Below are positions 8,757 to 16,723 of a stretch of 42,061 bases of DNA, one piece after another. Location: assembly GCA_023410535.1 (NCBI GenBank), contig JAEYPR010000022.1, positions 1 through 42,061 of the forward strand, given 5' to 3'. The DNA comes from Bacillota bacterium. Its GTDB lineage: Bacteria > Bacillota > UBA4882 > UBA8346. A program made the translations under genes and the position numbers. The notes under the pieces are model-generated. The model saw nothing but the letters and a program-made list of their open reading frames with translations. It was not told the DNA's origin and ran no database searches. Numbering within the stretch: the stretch's first letter is position 1; every line of letters starts with the position of its first letter.

Positions 8757-11700
8757 TCATCGAAATTCATTCCCTTGATTAGGCGCTTTATTCAATTGCT
8801 CTACTGTAATATCCAACAAATCACTGTCATAATAGTTCATTCCATTCCCTTGGAAAATAGAATTCTTCACTACCGGATTCCCAACATTGTCTTCTTTGAT
8901 TCCATATAGTTCATTGTCTAAAAATGAACAGTTTGTCACATTTACTACCCCGCTATAACAATGAAGCCCATTTTGATTATAACTAAAGGTCGTATTTAAC
9001 AGATTGACTGTACCCGATTCCGCACAGGCAACACCCCGAATTGCACGACTGATTGTTACCCCATCGAAGGTTCCGGCGCCTGATGCAGTAAATATTAATC
9101 CACTCCAGTTTCCACTGATATTGTCGAATACAATTCCTTTATTGGGATCTGAAGCCACTATCGTCCCTTGAATAAGAAAAGTACATTCATCACGAACTCT
9201 AATGAGAGTACCCGGTTTAATCGTCAATTTCACTCCAACGGGCACTACTAAGTTACCAAAAATTTCAATCCTTCCCGACCAAGTTGTATCTTCTGATAAA
9301 CAAGTATCAGGAGCTGGATTTTTAATAATAAGATCTTGCGCGGATGAAAAAATATTCCGTAAATAGGGATACCCCATATTTTTTGATGCATCTAATATCC
9401 AAACATTATCGAAATCCCAGCCAACGTAAGTATTACTATTTTTCAGCTCCGCGGTTGTTTTGGGAGTCCCTTTTCCAACATTATCCACCATATTTGAGGT
9501 TTCAACATTGTAATAACTACTTCCGATCCCCACAGTCGCTGGCAAGACTTTTCCGATCAATCCTCCTGATTCTGTCTTATCGACAGCTGTAACCCGGCCG
9601 ATGGCATAACAGTTGGTAATGGTGTTTTCCGACTGCCCTACCAATCCTCCAACGTAACTATTGCCAGTTACTGCACCGGTTGCGTAACAATTCCAAACTT
9701 GTCCTTTGTTTTTTCCGATCAATCCACCGGTATAATATTTATCAATATCCGTACTATAACTTGTACTTATAACATTTCCGGTCGCAAAACTATTTCTAAC
9801 AACTGCGCCCAATTCAGTTTGACCTACCAGACCCCCAACCGGATTCTTTCTGGTTGTGACTTTCACTGACGCAAAACAAGCATCAATAATTGCTGCATTA
9901 CAATGACCGGATAACCCGCCATATCGGATCCCATTACCGGAAACACTCCCCAAAGCATAGCTATGAGAGACTTTCCCTTCATTAATGCTTCCAATCAGGC
10001 CACCAACGCGATCACCCGTGGCTACGACTGTGACATTGGTATAACAACGATTAATTGATCCTTTATTATTCTCTCCAATCAGGCCTCCTATGTATGAAAC
10101 GCCGCTTACCTTTCCCGTTACACCATTGTCTTCAACCGTTCCGTTGTTGTATCCAACCAAAGCGCCGACGCGAGATTCTCCAGCAATAGTAACATTTTCA
10201 AGTGTTATTTTTTTTAATACACCGCTTAGTTCCAGAGAACTGACGAAACCAACGACATCTTTCGTACTGTTAATCGTTACGTTTTTTATTTTATAACCAT
10301 TACCATCAAGACTACCAAAAAGTCTGTCGATCGGTTCCCAATTGCCAAAAGTACTTAAATCAATATCAGCCACCAGTTTATAATGGGCATTTCGATTGTT
10401 TCTTATCGCATTTAACTGTTGAGCAGTAGCTATTTCGTAACTATTCCCACCGTTCCCCTGACCTACAAATGAATAGGAAAATTTCAGAAAAGGGAATCCG
10501 TTATTCTTGGATGAATCCAGCATCCAAATCTCTTTAAAATCCCAACCAACATAGGTATTGATATTTTTTAACTCCGCGGTTGTTTTAGGGATTCCTTTTC
10601 CAACATCGTTAGCCATCCCTGAATCGTAATAACTGTTATTGGTTTCCACGGTCCGCGGTTGAATGCTTCCGATTAATCCCCCTAGTTCATCGTTATTGTG
10701 AGCTTGAATTGAGCCTACCGCATAGCAGTTGGTAATAGTATTTTCCGACTGCCCTACCAATCCTCCTACTCGACTGTAACCACTTACTGAACCTGTGGCA
10801 TAACAGTTTACAATCTTACCAAAACTTCGCCCGACCAGTCCGCCAGTATAAAATTTATTATCTATACCATTATTTGTACTTGTTACATTTCCGGTCGCAA
10901 AACTATTTTTTATTATAGTACCGGATTCGGTATGCCCCACTAAACCTCCAACTGGATTCTTACTGGTTGTAACATTGGCTGAAGCATAACATTCCTCGAT
11001 AGTGACTACGTTACAATGACCAGCAAGACCGCCATATCTAATTCCTTCGCCGGAAACACTCCCCGAAGCATAACTTCGATAGATTGTTCCTGCATTGATG
11101 CTCCCAATCAGTCCACCGGCACGGTCACCCGTAGCTGTGACTGTGACATCGGTATGGCAGTATTGTATTTGTCCTGCATTATTTAATCCGATTAGACCTC
11201 CTACGTAGGAATTACCATTTACACTTCCTGTTACACTGCTATTCTCAATTGTCCCGTTATTATATCCAACTAATGCCCCAACATTGTTATTTCCCAAAAC
11301 ATTTACATTCTCTAGTATGATGTTTTTCAATACGCCGGTATTAGTCAGGGTACTAATAAAACCTAAATTATCAGTTGATGATTTTTCAATCTTCAAGTTC
11401 TTTATTTTATAGCCATTACCATCAAGACTGCCAAAAAAGTTCGGTAAAGGCTCCCAATTGCCATAAGTGCTCAGATCAATATCTGCTACTAGTTTATAGT
11501 GTGCGTTCCGATTGTTTTTTATAGCACCAAACTGCTCTACATTCGATATTTGAGATTCTTTGCCATCATTTACGGCATTCACATGCAACGTGGCAAATTT
11601 CAGATACGGAAAGCCCCAATTTCTCGATGGATCAAGCGTCCAAACCTCATTAAAATCCCAGCCGGTATAGGTGCTACTATTTTTCATCTGAGAGTTTGTT

Positions 11701-13922
11701 TTGGGGGTTCCTTTTCCAACATTATCCGCCATGTTCGAAGTTTCAATATTGTAATAACTATTTTTGATCCCCGCCGTCGCTGGAATAATTTTCCCGATTA
11801 ATCCTCCTGACTCCGTCTTATCGACAGCTGTAACCGGGCCGATGGCATAAGAGTTGGTAATGATGTTTTCCGACTGCCCTACCAATCCTCCAACACAACT
11901 ATTGCCAGTTACTGCACCGGTTGCGTAACAATTCCAAACTTGTCCTTTGTTTTTTCCAATCAATCCACCGCTATAATATTTATCAGCATCCGTACTACGA
12001 CTTGTACTTGTGACATTTCCGGTCGCAAAACTATTTCTAACAACTGTACCAATTTCAGTTTGACCCACCAGACCCCCAACCGGATTCTTACTGGTTGTAA
12101 CATTAACTGATGCAAAACAGGAGTCAATAATCCCTCTATTACAATGTCCTGCTAGACCGCCATACCTAATCCCAGTACCAGAGACACTCCCCAATGCATA
12201 GCTTTGGGATATTGTTCCTTCATTGATACTTCCAATTAAACCGCCAACCCGATCACTCGTGGCTGTGACTACGATATTAGTGTCACACTTATAAATTATT
12301 CCTTTATGGTTCTCGCCAATCAAACCTCCTACAAATGTATCACCACTTACTTTTCCAGTTACATGGCAATTCATAATAAAACCGCTGTTATATCCCACCA
12401 AGGCCCCAATCTGATTCCCTCCAACAATGTTTATGTTCTCTAATACAATATTATCTAATCTACCAGTCGATTGCAGGCTACCGATAAACCCAACGCTATT
12501 ACCCGAAATGTTCATTAAATTTTTTATTTTATACCCGTTACCATCAAGACTGCCGTAGAATTGCTCAATAGACTTCCAATTACCAAAAGTACTTAAATCA
12601 ATATCTGCTACTAATTTATAATGAGCATATGGATTGTTTCTAATCGCATTTAACTGCTCAGGCGTAGCTATTTCGTAACTTATAGTACCATTTCCCTGAC
12701 CGACAAACTCAGTGGCAAATTTCAAATAAGGAAATCCATTGTTTTTGGAGGAATCAATCGCCCATGTATTATTAAAATCCCAACCGACATAAGTATCCAA
12801 CTTTTTTAACTCAGCGGTAGTTTTAGCTGTTCCTTTCCCTGTATCGTGCGACATTCCGGAGTCATAATAACTCCCAGTAGTAACCGCAGTTCCAAAGAAA
12901 ATGCTTCCAATTAATCCTCCAAGTTCTTTGTTATTTAGTGCTTGAATCGAACCTACGGCATAGGAATTAGTAATTGAATTCCCGGATTGTCCAACCAATC
13001 CGCCTACCCGACAATGTCCCTTTATCGCTCCAGTAGCATAACAATTTTCTATTTTTCCTTCACTCCGTCCAACCAATCCTCCAGTATAAAATTCATAATC
13101 CATATTAGCAACAGTATTAGTACTAGTTACATTTCCTGTTGCGAAACTTTTTTTAATAATAGTGCATTGTTCGGTATGTCCTATTAAACCTCCAACACGA
13201 CTCTTGCTGGTTGTGACATTAACCGAAGCAAAACACTCCTCAATGATAACCATATTACAGTGACCAACCAGACCGCCGTACTTAATGCCATTACCGGTTA
13301 CACTTCCCAAAGAATAACTGCGATAAATCGTTCCAACATTCATGCTTCCAATCAAACCGCCGACACGGTCACTTGTCGCCTTAATCGTAACATTAGTATA
13401 GGAGTTATTGATTTTTCCATCACTTTTTTCTCCGACCATGCCGCCCACAAATGAACTTCCACTGATACTGCCGACTACATAACTATCTTGAATGGTCCCC
13501 TTATCATATCCAACCAATCCTCCAACACGACTACCGCCAGCAATATTAACAGCTTCAAGTTTCAAGTTTTTTAATATTCCGGCTGGATCCATGGCTCCAA
13601 ATAAAGCCTGGTAATCCCCGGAAGGACGATTAATCGTAAGATTGCTGATTTTATAGCCATTTCCGTTAAGACTACCATTGAATCTGGTATTAAAATTTCC
13701 AATCGGCTCCCAATTGCTGTAAGAACTTAAATCAATATTGGCCATCAGAATATAATTAGCACTTAAATTGGTTCGCATATTATATAACTGCTGCGCATTT
13801 ATGATTTGATACGGGTTTGAAACGCTTCCGGAACCGCCTTGAAATCCCGATCCTGCGTTAATTGCGACCGGAATCAAGCCCAATATCAATATAATGACCA
13901 AAATACTAAAACGACGAACCAT
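8757..13922 (-). CDS. Secreted GLUG-repeat surface protein with beta-helix tail
   Basis: This is a 1721-residue protein starting at ATG 13922 after GGGAGG. Residues 1-23 form a signal peptide (MVRRF plus a hydrophobic core, ending INA). Four modules of about 372 residues follow at roughly 33-404, 405-776, 777-1149 and 1150-1525. Each opens with 'QLxxIRNN...ADIDLSxxxNWEP', 'GSLDGNGYKIKN', then many GLUG motifs ('VGGLVG', 'GGLIG' every 25-30 residues) and closes with 'YVGWDF...PYLKF'. Residues 1526-1721 look like a right-handed beta-helix ('NCSFLDNELYGI'). GLUG repeats occur in extracellular adhesin-like and carbohydrate-associated proteins. No LPXTG motif, S-layer homology domain or transmembrane tail is visible, so the anchoring mode is unknown. 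It lies upstream of the RHS gene on the same strand, and I see no clear terminator after it, so the two may share a transcript. A specific ligand cannot be inferred. Confidence 0.92.
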   Translation of the reverse strand: MVRRFSILVIILILGLIPVAINAGSGFQGGSGSVSNPYQIINAQQLYNMRTNLSANYILMANIDLSSYSNWEPIGNFNTRFNGSLNGNGYKISNLTINRPSGDYQALFGAMDPAGILKNLKLEAVNIAGGSRVGGLVGYDKGTIQDSYVVGSISGSSFVGGMVGEKSDGKINNSYTNVTIKATSDRVGGLIGSMNVGTIYRSYSLGSVTGNGIKYGGLVGHCNMVIIEECFASVNVTTSKSRVGGLIGHTEQCTIIKKSFATGNVTSTNTVANMDYEFYTGGLVGRSEGKIENCYATGAIKGHCRVGGLVGQSGNSITNSYAVGSIQALNNKELGGLIGSIFFGTAVTTGSYYDSGMSHDTGKGTAKTTAELKKLDTYVGWDFNNTWAIDSSKNNGFPYLKFATEFVGQGNGTISYEIATPEQLNAIRNNPYAHYKLVADIDLSTFGNWKSIEQFYGSLDGNGYKIKNLMNISGNSVGFIGSLQSTGRLDNIVLENINIVGGNQIGALVGYNSGFIMNCHVTGKVSGDTFVGGLIGENHKGIIYKCDTNIVVTATSDRVGGLIGSINEGTISQSYALGSVSGTGIRYGGLAGHCNRGIIDSCFASVNVTTSKNPVGGLVGQTEIGTVVRNSFATGNVTSTSRSTDADKYYSGGLIGKNKGQVWNCYATGAVTGNSCVGGLVGQSENIITNSYAIGPVTAVDKTESGGLIGKIIPATAGIKNSYYNIETSNMADNVGKGTPKTNSQMKNSSTYTGWDFNEVWTLDPSRNWGFPYLKFATLHVNAVNDGKESQISNVEQFGAIKNNRNAHYKLVADIDLSTYGNWEPLPNFFGSLDGNGYKIKNLKIEKSSTDNLGFISTLTNTGVLKNIILENVNVLGNNNVGALVGYNNGTIENSSVTGSVNGNSYVGGLIGLNNAGQIQYCHTDVTVTATGDRAGGLIGSINAGTIYRSYASGSVSGEGIRYGGLAGHCNVVTIEECYASANVTTSKNPVGGLVGHTESGTIIKNSFATGNVTSTNNGIDNKFYTGGLVGRSFGKIVNCYATGSVSGYSRVGGLVGQSENTITNCYAVGSIQAHNNDELGGLIGSIQPRTVETNNSYYDSGMANDVGKGIPKTTAELKNINTYVGWDFKEIWMLDSSKNNGFPFLKFSYSFVGQGNGGNSYEIATAQQLNAIRNNRNAHYKLVADIDLSTFGNWEPIDRLFGSLDGNGYKIKNVTINSTKDVVGFVSSLELSGVLKKITLENVTIAGESRVGALVGYNNGTVEDNGVTGKVSGVSYIGGLIGENNKGSINRCYTNVTVVATGDRVGGLIGSINEGKVSHSYALGSVSGNGIRYGGLSGHCNAAIIDACFASVKVTTRKNPVGGLVGQTELGAVVRNSFATGNVISTSYSTDIDKYYTGGLIGKNKGQVWNCYATGAVTGNSYVGGLVGQSENTITNCYAIGRVTAVDKTESGGLIGKVLPATVGIGSSYYNVETSNMVDNVGKGTPKTTAELKNSNTYVGWDFDNVWILDASKNMGYPYLRNIFSSAQDLIIKNPAPDTCLSEDTTWSGRIEIFGNLVVPVGVKLTIKPGTLIRVRDECTFLIQGTIVASDPNKGIVFDNISGNWSGLIFTASGAGTFDGVTISRAIRGVACAESGTVNLLNTTFSYNQNGLHCYSGVVNVTNCSFLDNELYGIKEDNVGNPVVKNSIFQGNGMNYYDSDLLDITVEQLNKAPNQGNEFR
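9346..13823 (-). repeat. Four ~1.12 kb tandem coding repeats in A-B-A-B order
   Basis: Approximate module limits on the plus strand are 12711-13823 (A1), 11591-12710 (B1), 10472-11590 (A2) and 9346-10471 (B2). A modules share 'GSIQAxNNxELGGLIGS' and 'YYDSGM'. B modules share 'VTAVDKTESGGLIGK' and 'ETSNMxDNVGKGTPKT'. The alternation points to duplication of an AB pair of about 2.24 kb rather than four independent copies. Confidence 0.8.
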
Positions 13923-13947
13923 TTTACAACCTCCCTAATCGCTATTG

Positions 13948-13995
13948 AACGCCATTGCCAGACGCATAAAGAGACCGCCTGGAGCAATTGGCGTT
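13948..13995 (-). promoter_or_regulatory. Leader hairpin upstream of the GLUG gene
   Basis: AACGCCA (13948-13954) pairs with TGGCGTT (13989-13995), and inward TTG/CAA and CCAG/CTGG extend the stem to about 14 bp with small bulges around a 17-nt apical loop. It ends about 25 nt before the start codon, inside the predicted 5' leader, and no T-run follows it. It could be an RNA stability or translation-control element. It does not match a riboswitch class that I recognise. Confidence 0.45.
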
Positions 13996-14077
13996 CTTAT
14001 TTCTGGTTTTGTTTTAAATTGTTTACAAAAACAGAAAATTTTAAATTTATTTTCCATATTTAACATTGATATTTTGT

Positions 14078-14106
14078 AGTGTAACAAATTGTTATGTAAA
14101 ATTCAA
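14078..14106 (-). promoter_or_regulatory. Candidate sigma-A promoter for the GLUG/RHS locus
   Basis: On the minus strand TTGAAT (14101-14106) is followed after 17 nt by TACACT (14078-14083), in a very AT-rich block at 14000-14160. Transcription would start near 14071, giving a leader of about 150 nt that contains the hairpin at 13948-13995. The upstream neighbour is closed off by terminator hairpins at 14163-14218 and 14293-14336, consistent with an independent transcription unit. Confidence 0.5.
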
Positions 14107-14162
14107 CAATAAATTCATTTTTTGTTAACAAACAGTTTCATTGTATTAATCTTCAACTTAAG

Positions 14163-14218
14163 AAAAAAATGAGCTGTTTCGGATGAACTCGCTTTGTTCA
14201 TCCGAAACAGCTCATTTT
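14163..14218 (-). terminator. Strong rho-independent terminator (23-bp perfect stem)
   Basis: Arms 14166-14188 and 14196-14218 are perfectly complementary over 23 bp with a 7-nt loop. On the minus strand the stem is followed by seven T (plus-strand A-run 14163-14169). It lies downstream of ydbC and just upstream of the surface-gene promoter, so it insulates the two units. Confidence 0.85.
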
Positions 14219-14292
14219 CAGTTCTACTATAGCGCATACAATTAATTCAAGCAAGCTCACTTATTCATAACGATTGAGCCAGCTTACTCAAA

Positions 14293-14336
14293 GCAAAGAC
14301 CTCCGTAATCGTTCCGACTACGGACGGAGGTCTTGC
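14293..14336 (-). terminator. First terminator hairpin after ydbC
   Basis: GCAAAGACCTCCGT (14293-14306) pairs with ACGGAGGTCTTGC (14324-14336) with one bulged base, 15 nt after the ydbC stop. Only a short T-run follows on the minus strand, which may be why the stronger hairpin at 14163-14218 follows. Confidence 0.6.
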
Positions 14337-14351
14337 GATTCACAACAAACC

Positions 14352-14591
14352 TCAACCCACATCCAACGAATCAAAATCCATCCCGTTCAGCAGATCTTTT
14401 AGCTTCAACAATTCGGCCTTGCTCAGGGTGATGCCTTTGCCCATTTTTTCGTGGCATTCATCCCACTCCCGAATATCAACCTTCGGGGTGCGCCCGTTCC
14501 AACTGACAATATTAATCTCCCGGGTCCAGCCGCGGGGACTTTCTGATAAAACCAGCAAATGATCGACAATTTCAAACGTAATGTCCGCCAT
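14352..14591 (-). CDS. ydbC: YdbC-like PC4/Sub1-type ssDNA-binding protein
   Basis: This 79-residue protein starts at ATG 14591 with AAAGGAG about 8 nt upstream. 'GWTREINIVSWNGRTPKVDI', then 'REWDECHEKMGKGITLSKAE' and a C-terminal leucine-rich helix are the hallmarks of the bacterial YdbC family. That family adopts the fold of the eukaryotic coactivator PC4 and binds single-stranded DNA or RNA as a dimer. Full length for the family. It appears to be a single-gene unit, with a 119-nt gap to the upstream glycosyltransferase and two terminator hairpins downstream. Its cellular role in bacteria is not firmly established, and nothing nearby points to one. Confidence 0.85.
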   Translation of the reverse strand: MADITFEIVDHLLVLSESPRGWTREINIVSWNGRTPKVDIREWDECHEKMGKGITLSKAELLKLKDLLNGMDFDSLDVG

Positions 14592-14710
14592 GTTTGAAGC
14601 AACTCCTTTAGCGATTTACTTTATTTACATTCTCTACGGAGCGATGGGGTTGCAATCCTCATCCTTGACTGGTGCCTCAATCATATTGTTGCCTCGCATC
14701 GCCAGATAAT

Positions 14711-16318
14711 TCATTGCGGCGGTTTGATCATCACAATATATGCTTTCTGATACTTGCGTTTTTCGACAGGAACCGCCAATAATTTACGAATAGTGAAATC
14801 CCGGACCAGCTTCACCCGGGACTGGATGGCAATCTGCCGGTACGTTGTTTGATTAAGCACCGCCAGCAAACGGCGGTTGCGGTTTTTGCGTTCCAGACGG
14901 CGTAAGGCGGTTGACGGCCAGACCCGGCTGGGTTCCGTAACAACCTGGTATTTGATCTTGGCAATGGTGAACAACGTCGGCAAGGGGTCATTGGGTATCG
15001 CCAGCTTCGGGTCGAGCAAGACCAACACCGGCTGGCTTTTGGACAGCGCCGTGACAGTTTGTACGATCTGAAAGCTCAAATCATTGGACATATCGGTCCG
15101 ATTCAAGCGTTGATAATATTGGGAAAGGGGGATCAATGGCACCGCAACCAATACAATCCCCAAGACTGCCACCGGAATTGCCGCTTGCTTCATGGCCGGG
15201 AACTTACGGAAGAACATCCGCCAGAGATTGTCCAGTCCAAACCCGGCAATCAACAGCGCGCAAAGCACCAGAGGCATAATATATCGGGTCGAAACATAAA
15301 AATCGTAACGTTGATTGACCCACGGAATGATCAATACTCCTCCCGCCAACAGCCACAACGGCAAATACTGTTTGATCCGCGCGGCAAAATAACATCCCGC
15401 CCCAAATACGATTAACCCTAGCAAAAACAACGGATAGGTCAAATACTTTCCCCAAAAATGGGGCAATTCATAGGTTGAGCTGATCGTCCGGAATAGTTCC
15501 ACTACCATCGCTCCAACGTTTTGCAAATAAGAAAAAACACCTGGTTCCTGCTCCAACGTATAACTTTTGTTATGCAACCAGCGCAAGCTGCCGCCCAAAG
15601 TGAACAAGTTGTAGACGAGCATATTGAGATAACCCAAAACAAAAAACCACACCGCCCGCAGGTATTGACGGAACGAAAACAACCCGGTGCCCCGCCATTC
15701 CCGCCAGCCAAAATAGCACGCCAACGTCAACAAATACACCGTTACGGAAAAATGAGTCTGTAAAGTCAATGCCCAAAGCAACGCCGCTGTCCTGAGCTGA
15801 CGTTCGCTCCGCTCGGCCTCCGCGTTCATGGTAAAGAACAACGCCAAGCTGAAGAAGAATGGCGTGGTACAGTTGGCCCAAGCCATGTGGGTGACCAGGA
15901 TATGCATGCCATTGGTTAACAATAACAATGCCGCGCTCCAACCGGTTAACGGACTAAAAAAACGTTTGCCGGTCAGATAAATTATTGGGAGCGTCAGAAT
16001 TGAGGTCAATAAAACATAAAAACGCGGCCAATACAGATTGGCCCCTAAAAAACCAAACCCCACCGCCATCAGGTAATTATGCAGTGCACCGATATCATGG
16101 GCCACATTATGTAAGGCGAACGTTTGAAAGTTGGCCAACTGCCAAGCCAGCTTCACTTCCCGTAGTTCATCAATGAACCGGGGAATCTCCCATAACTTCG
16201 GCCAACGGATCGCAAACCCCAAAACCATCAAAAAAAGGAGCGCAATCCCTTCCCGACTTCCTACCCGTTGCCAGTAATAACCAAGCGCTTGCTGGCAATA
16301 TTGTTTAAGCCGCGCCAC
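14711..16318 (-). CDS. GT-C type membrane glycosyltransferase (ArnT/PMT, family 39-like)
   Basis: This 535-residue protein starts at GTG 16318 after AAGGAG at 8 nt spacing. It has a short positively charged N-terminus, then a first membrane segment (about 24-40). The first extracytoplasmic loop carries 'IPRFIDELREVKLAWQLA', where the D-E pair matches the catalytic acid position of dolichyl/undecaprenyl-phosphate-sugar-dependent transferases. About ten further hydrophobic helices follow to residue 400, then a soluble C-terminal part of about 130 residues. Such enzymes move a sugar from a polyprenyl carrier onto lipid, polysaccharide or protein outside the membrane. Donor and acceptor cannot be told from the sequence. 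It stands alone, with no accessory sugar-modification genes adjacent. Confidence 0.8.
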   Translation of the reverse strand: MARLKQYCQQALGYYWQRVGSREGIALLFLMVLGFAIRWPKLWEIPRFIDELREVKLAWQLANFQTFALHNVAHDIGALHNYLMAVGFGFLGANLYWPRFYVLLTSILTLPIIYLTGKRFFSPLTGWSAALLLLTNGMHILVTHMAWANCTTPFFFSLALFFTMNAEAERSERQLRTAALLWALTLQTHFSVTVYLLTLACYFGWREWRGTGLFSFRQYLRAVWFFVLGYLNMLVYNLFTLGGSLRWLHNKSYTLEQEPGVFSYLQNVGAMVVELFRTISSTYELPHFWGKYLTYPLFLLGLIVFGAGCYFAARIKQYLPLWLLAGGVLIIPWVNQRYDFYVSTRYIMPLVLCALLIAGFGLDNLWRMFFRKFPAMKQAAIPVAVLGIVLVAVPLIPLSQYYQRLNRTDMSNDLSFQIVQTVTALSKSQPVLVLLDPKLAIPNDPLPTLFTIAKIKYQVVTEPSRVWPSTALRRLERKNRNRRLLAVLNQTTYRQIAIQSRVKLVRDFTIRKLLAVPVEKRKYQKAYIVMIKPPQ

Positions 16319-16402
16319 CGTCTGAACTCCTTACCCAAAATAACAACAATTTTCATTATACCCGATTCAGACAAAAATGCGAGATCTATGTTGCGATAAA
16401 CC

Positions 16403-16445
16403 GCAAAATCTTCGCGCCAGTCGGAATCTTCAGCGAAGATTTCGC
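16403..16445. repeat. Inverted repeat between divergent genes
   Basis: AAATCTTCGC (16406-16415) and GCGAAGATTT (16433-16442) are perfect inverted arms, extended outward by two more pairs after one mismatch, around a 17-nt centre. It lies in the 175-nt gap between the glycosyltransferase (minus) and the small gene at 16494 (plus). It could be an operator or an RNA hairpin. No T-run follows on either side. Confidence 0.45.
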
Positions 16446-16493
16446 TTTTCAAACCCGATAAACTGGGCATACTAATGCTGAGGTGAGCGAAAT

Positions 16494-16682
16494 TTGAGTG
16501 GACGGGGAACCCAAAACGCACCGAATACCCATAATCCCAAACGTCCTGCCAAACTTCCGGCGCGCTTGGATCAGTTTGCTGATGATTTAGCCGAACAGGA
16601 AGCCGAATTTGGTATGGATTTTACCGTTACCAACCGGGATGATGCCAAGGCCCAGCAAAAGCAAAGTCCAAACAACAAATAA
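16494..16682 (+). CDS. Small hydrophilic protein of unknown function
   Basis: This 62-residue protein uses a TTG start at 16494 with GAGGTGA ending 7 nt upstream. Its stop codon lies inside a 12-bp terminator stem. The N-terminal third is basic and rich in N, P and R ('NPKRPAKLPARLD'). The middle is acidic ('ADDLAEQEAEFGMDF') and the tail is polar, rich in K, Q and N. It has no cysteines, no membrane segment and no signal peptide. Composition and size recall small spore-associated or DNA-associated proteins of Bacillota, but I cannot assign it to a family. The ribosome site and dedicated terminator are the reasons to call it a real gene. It is one of few plus-strand genes and converges on the solute-binding protein. 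Confidence 0.65.
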   Translation: MSGRGTQNAPNTHNPKRPAKLPARLDQFADDLAEQEAEFGMDFTVTNRDDAKAQQKQSPNNK

Positions 16683-16706
16683 GGCGCTACCAAGGCGCCT
16701 TATTTG
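16676..16706. terminator. Bidirectional terminator between convergent genes
   Basis: CAAATAAGGCGC (16676-16687) pairs perfectly with GCGCCTTATTTG (16695-16706) around a 7-nt loop. It contains the stop codon of the plus-strand gene and lies 18 nt beyond the stop of the minus-strand gene. Confidence 0.8.
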
Positions 16707-16723
16707 TTCGATCGTCTTATTAA

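Noticed and set aside
9346..13823. Regularly repeated DNA that might look like a CRISPR or other repeat array
   Set aside because: The period is the protein-coding GLUG motif with degenerate copies. There are no constant repeats with unique spacers and no cas genes.
16465..16480. Possible sporulation sigma-factor -10 element (CATACTA) before the small gene
   Set aside because: It lies too close to the ribosome site for a usable transcript leader, and no matching -35 element is found.
16261..16521. 86-residue minus-strand ORF upstream of the glycosyltransferase
   Set aside because: It overlaps the well-supported GTG start of that gene in another frame and the plus-strand small gene, and has no ribosome site.
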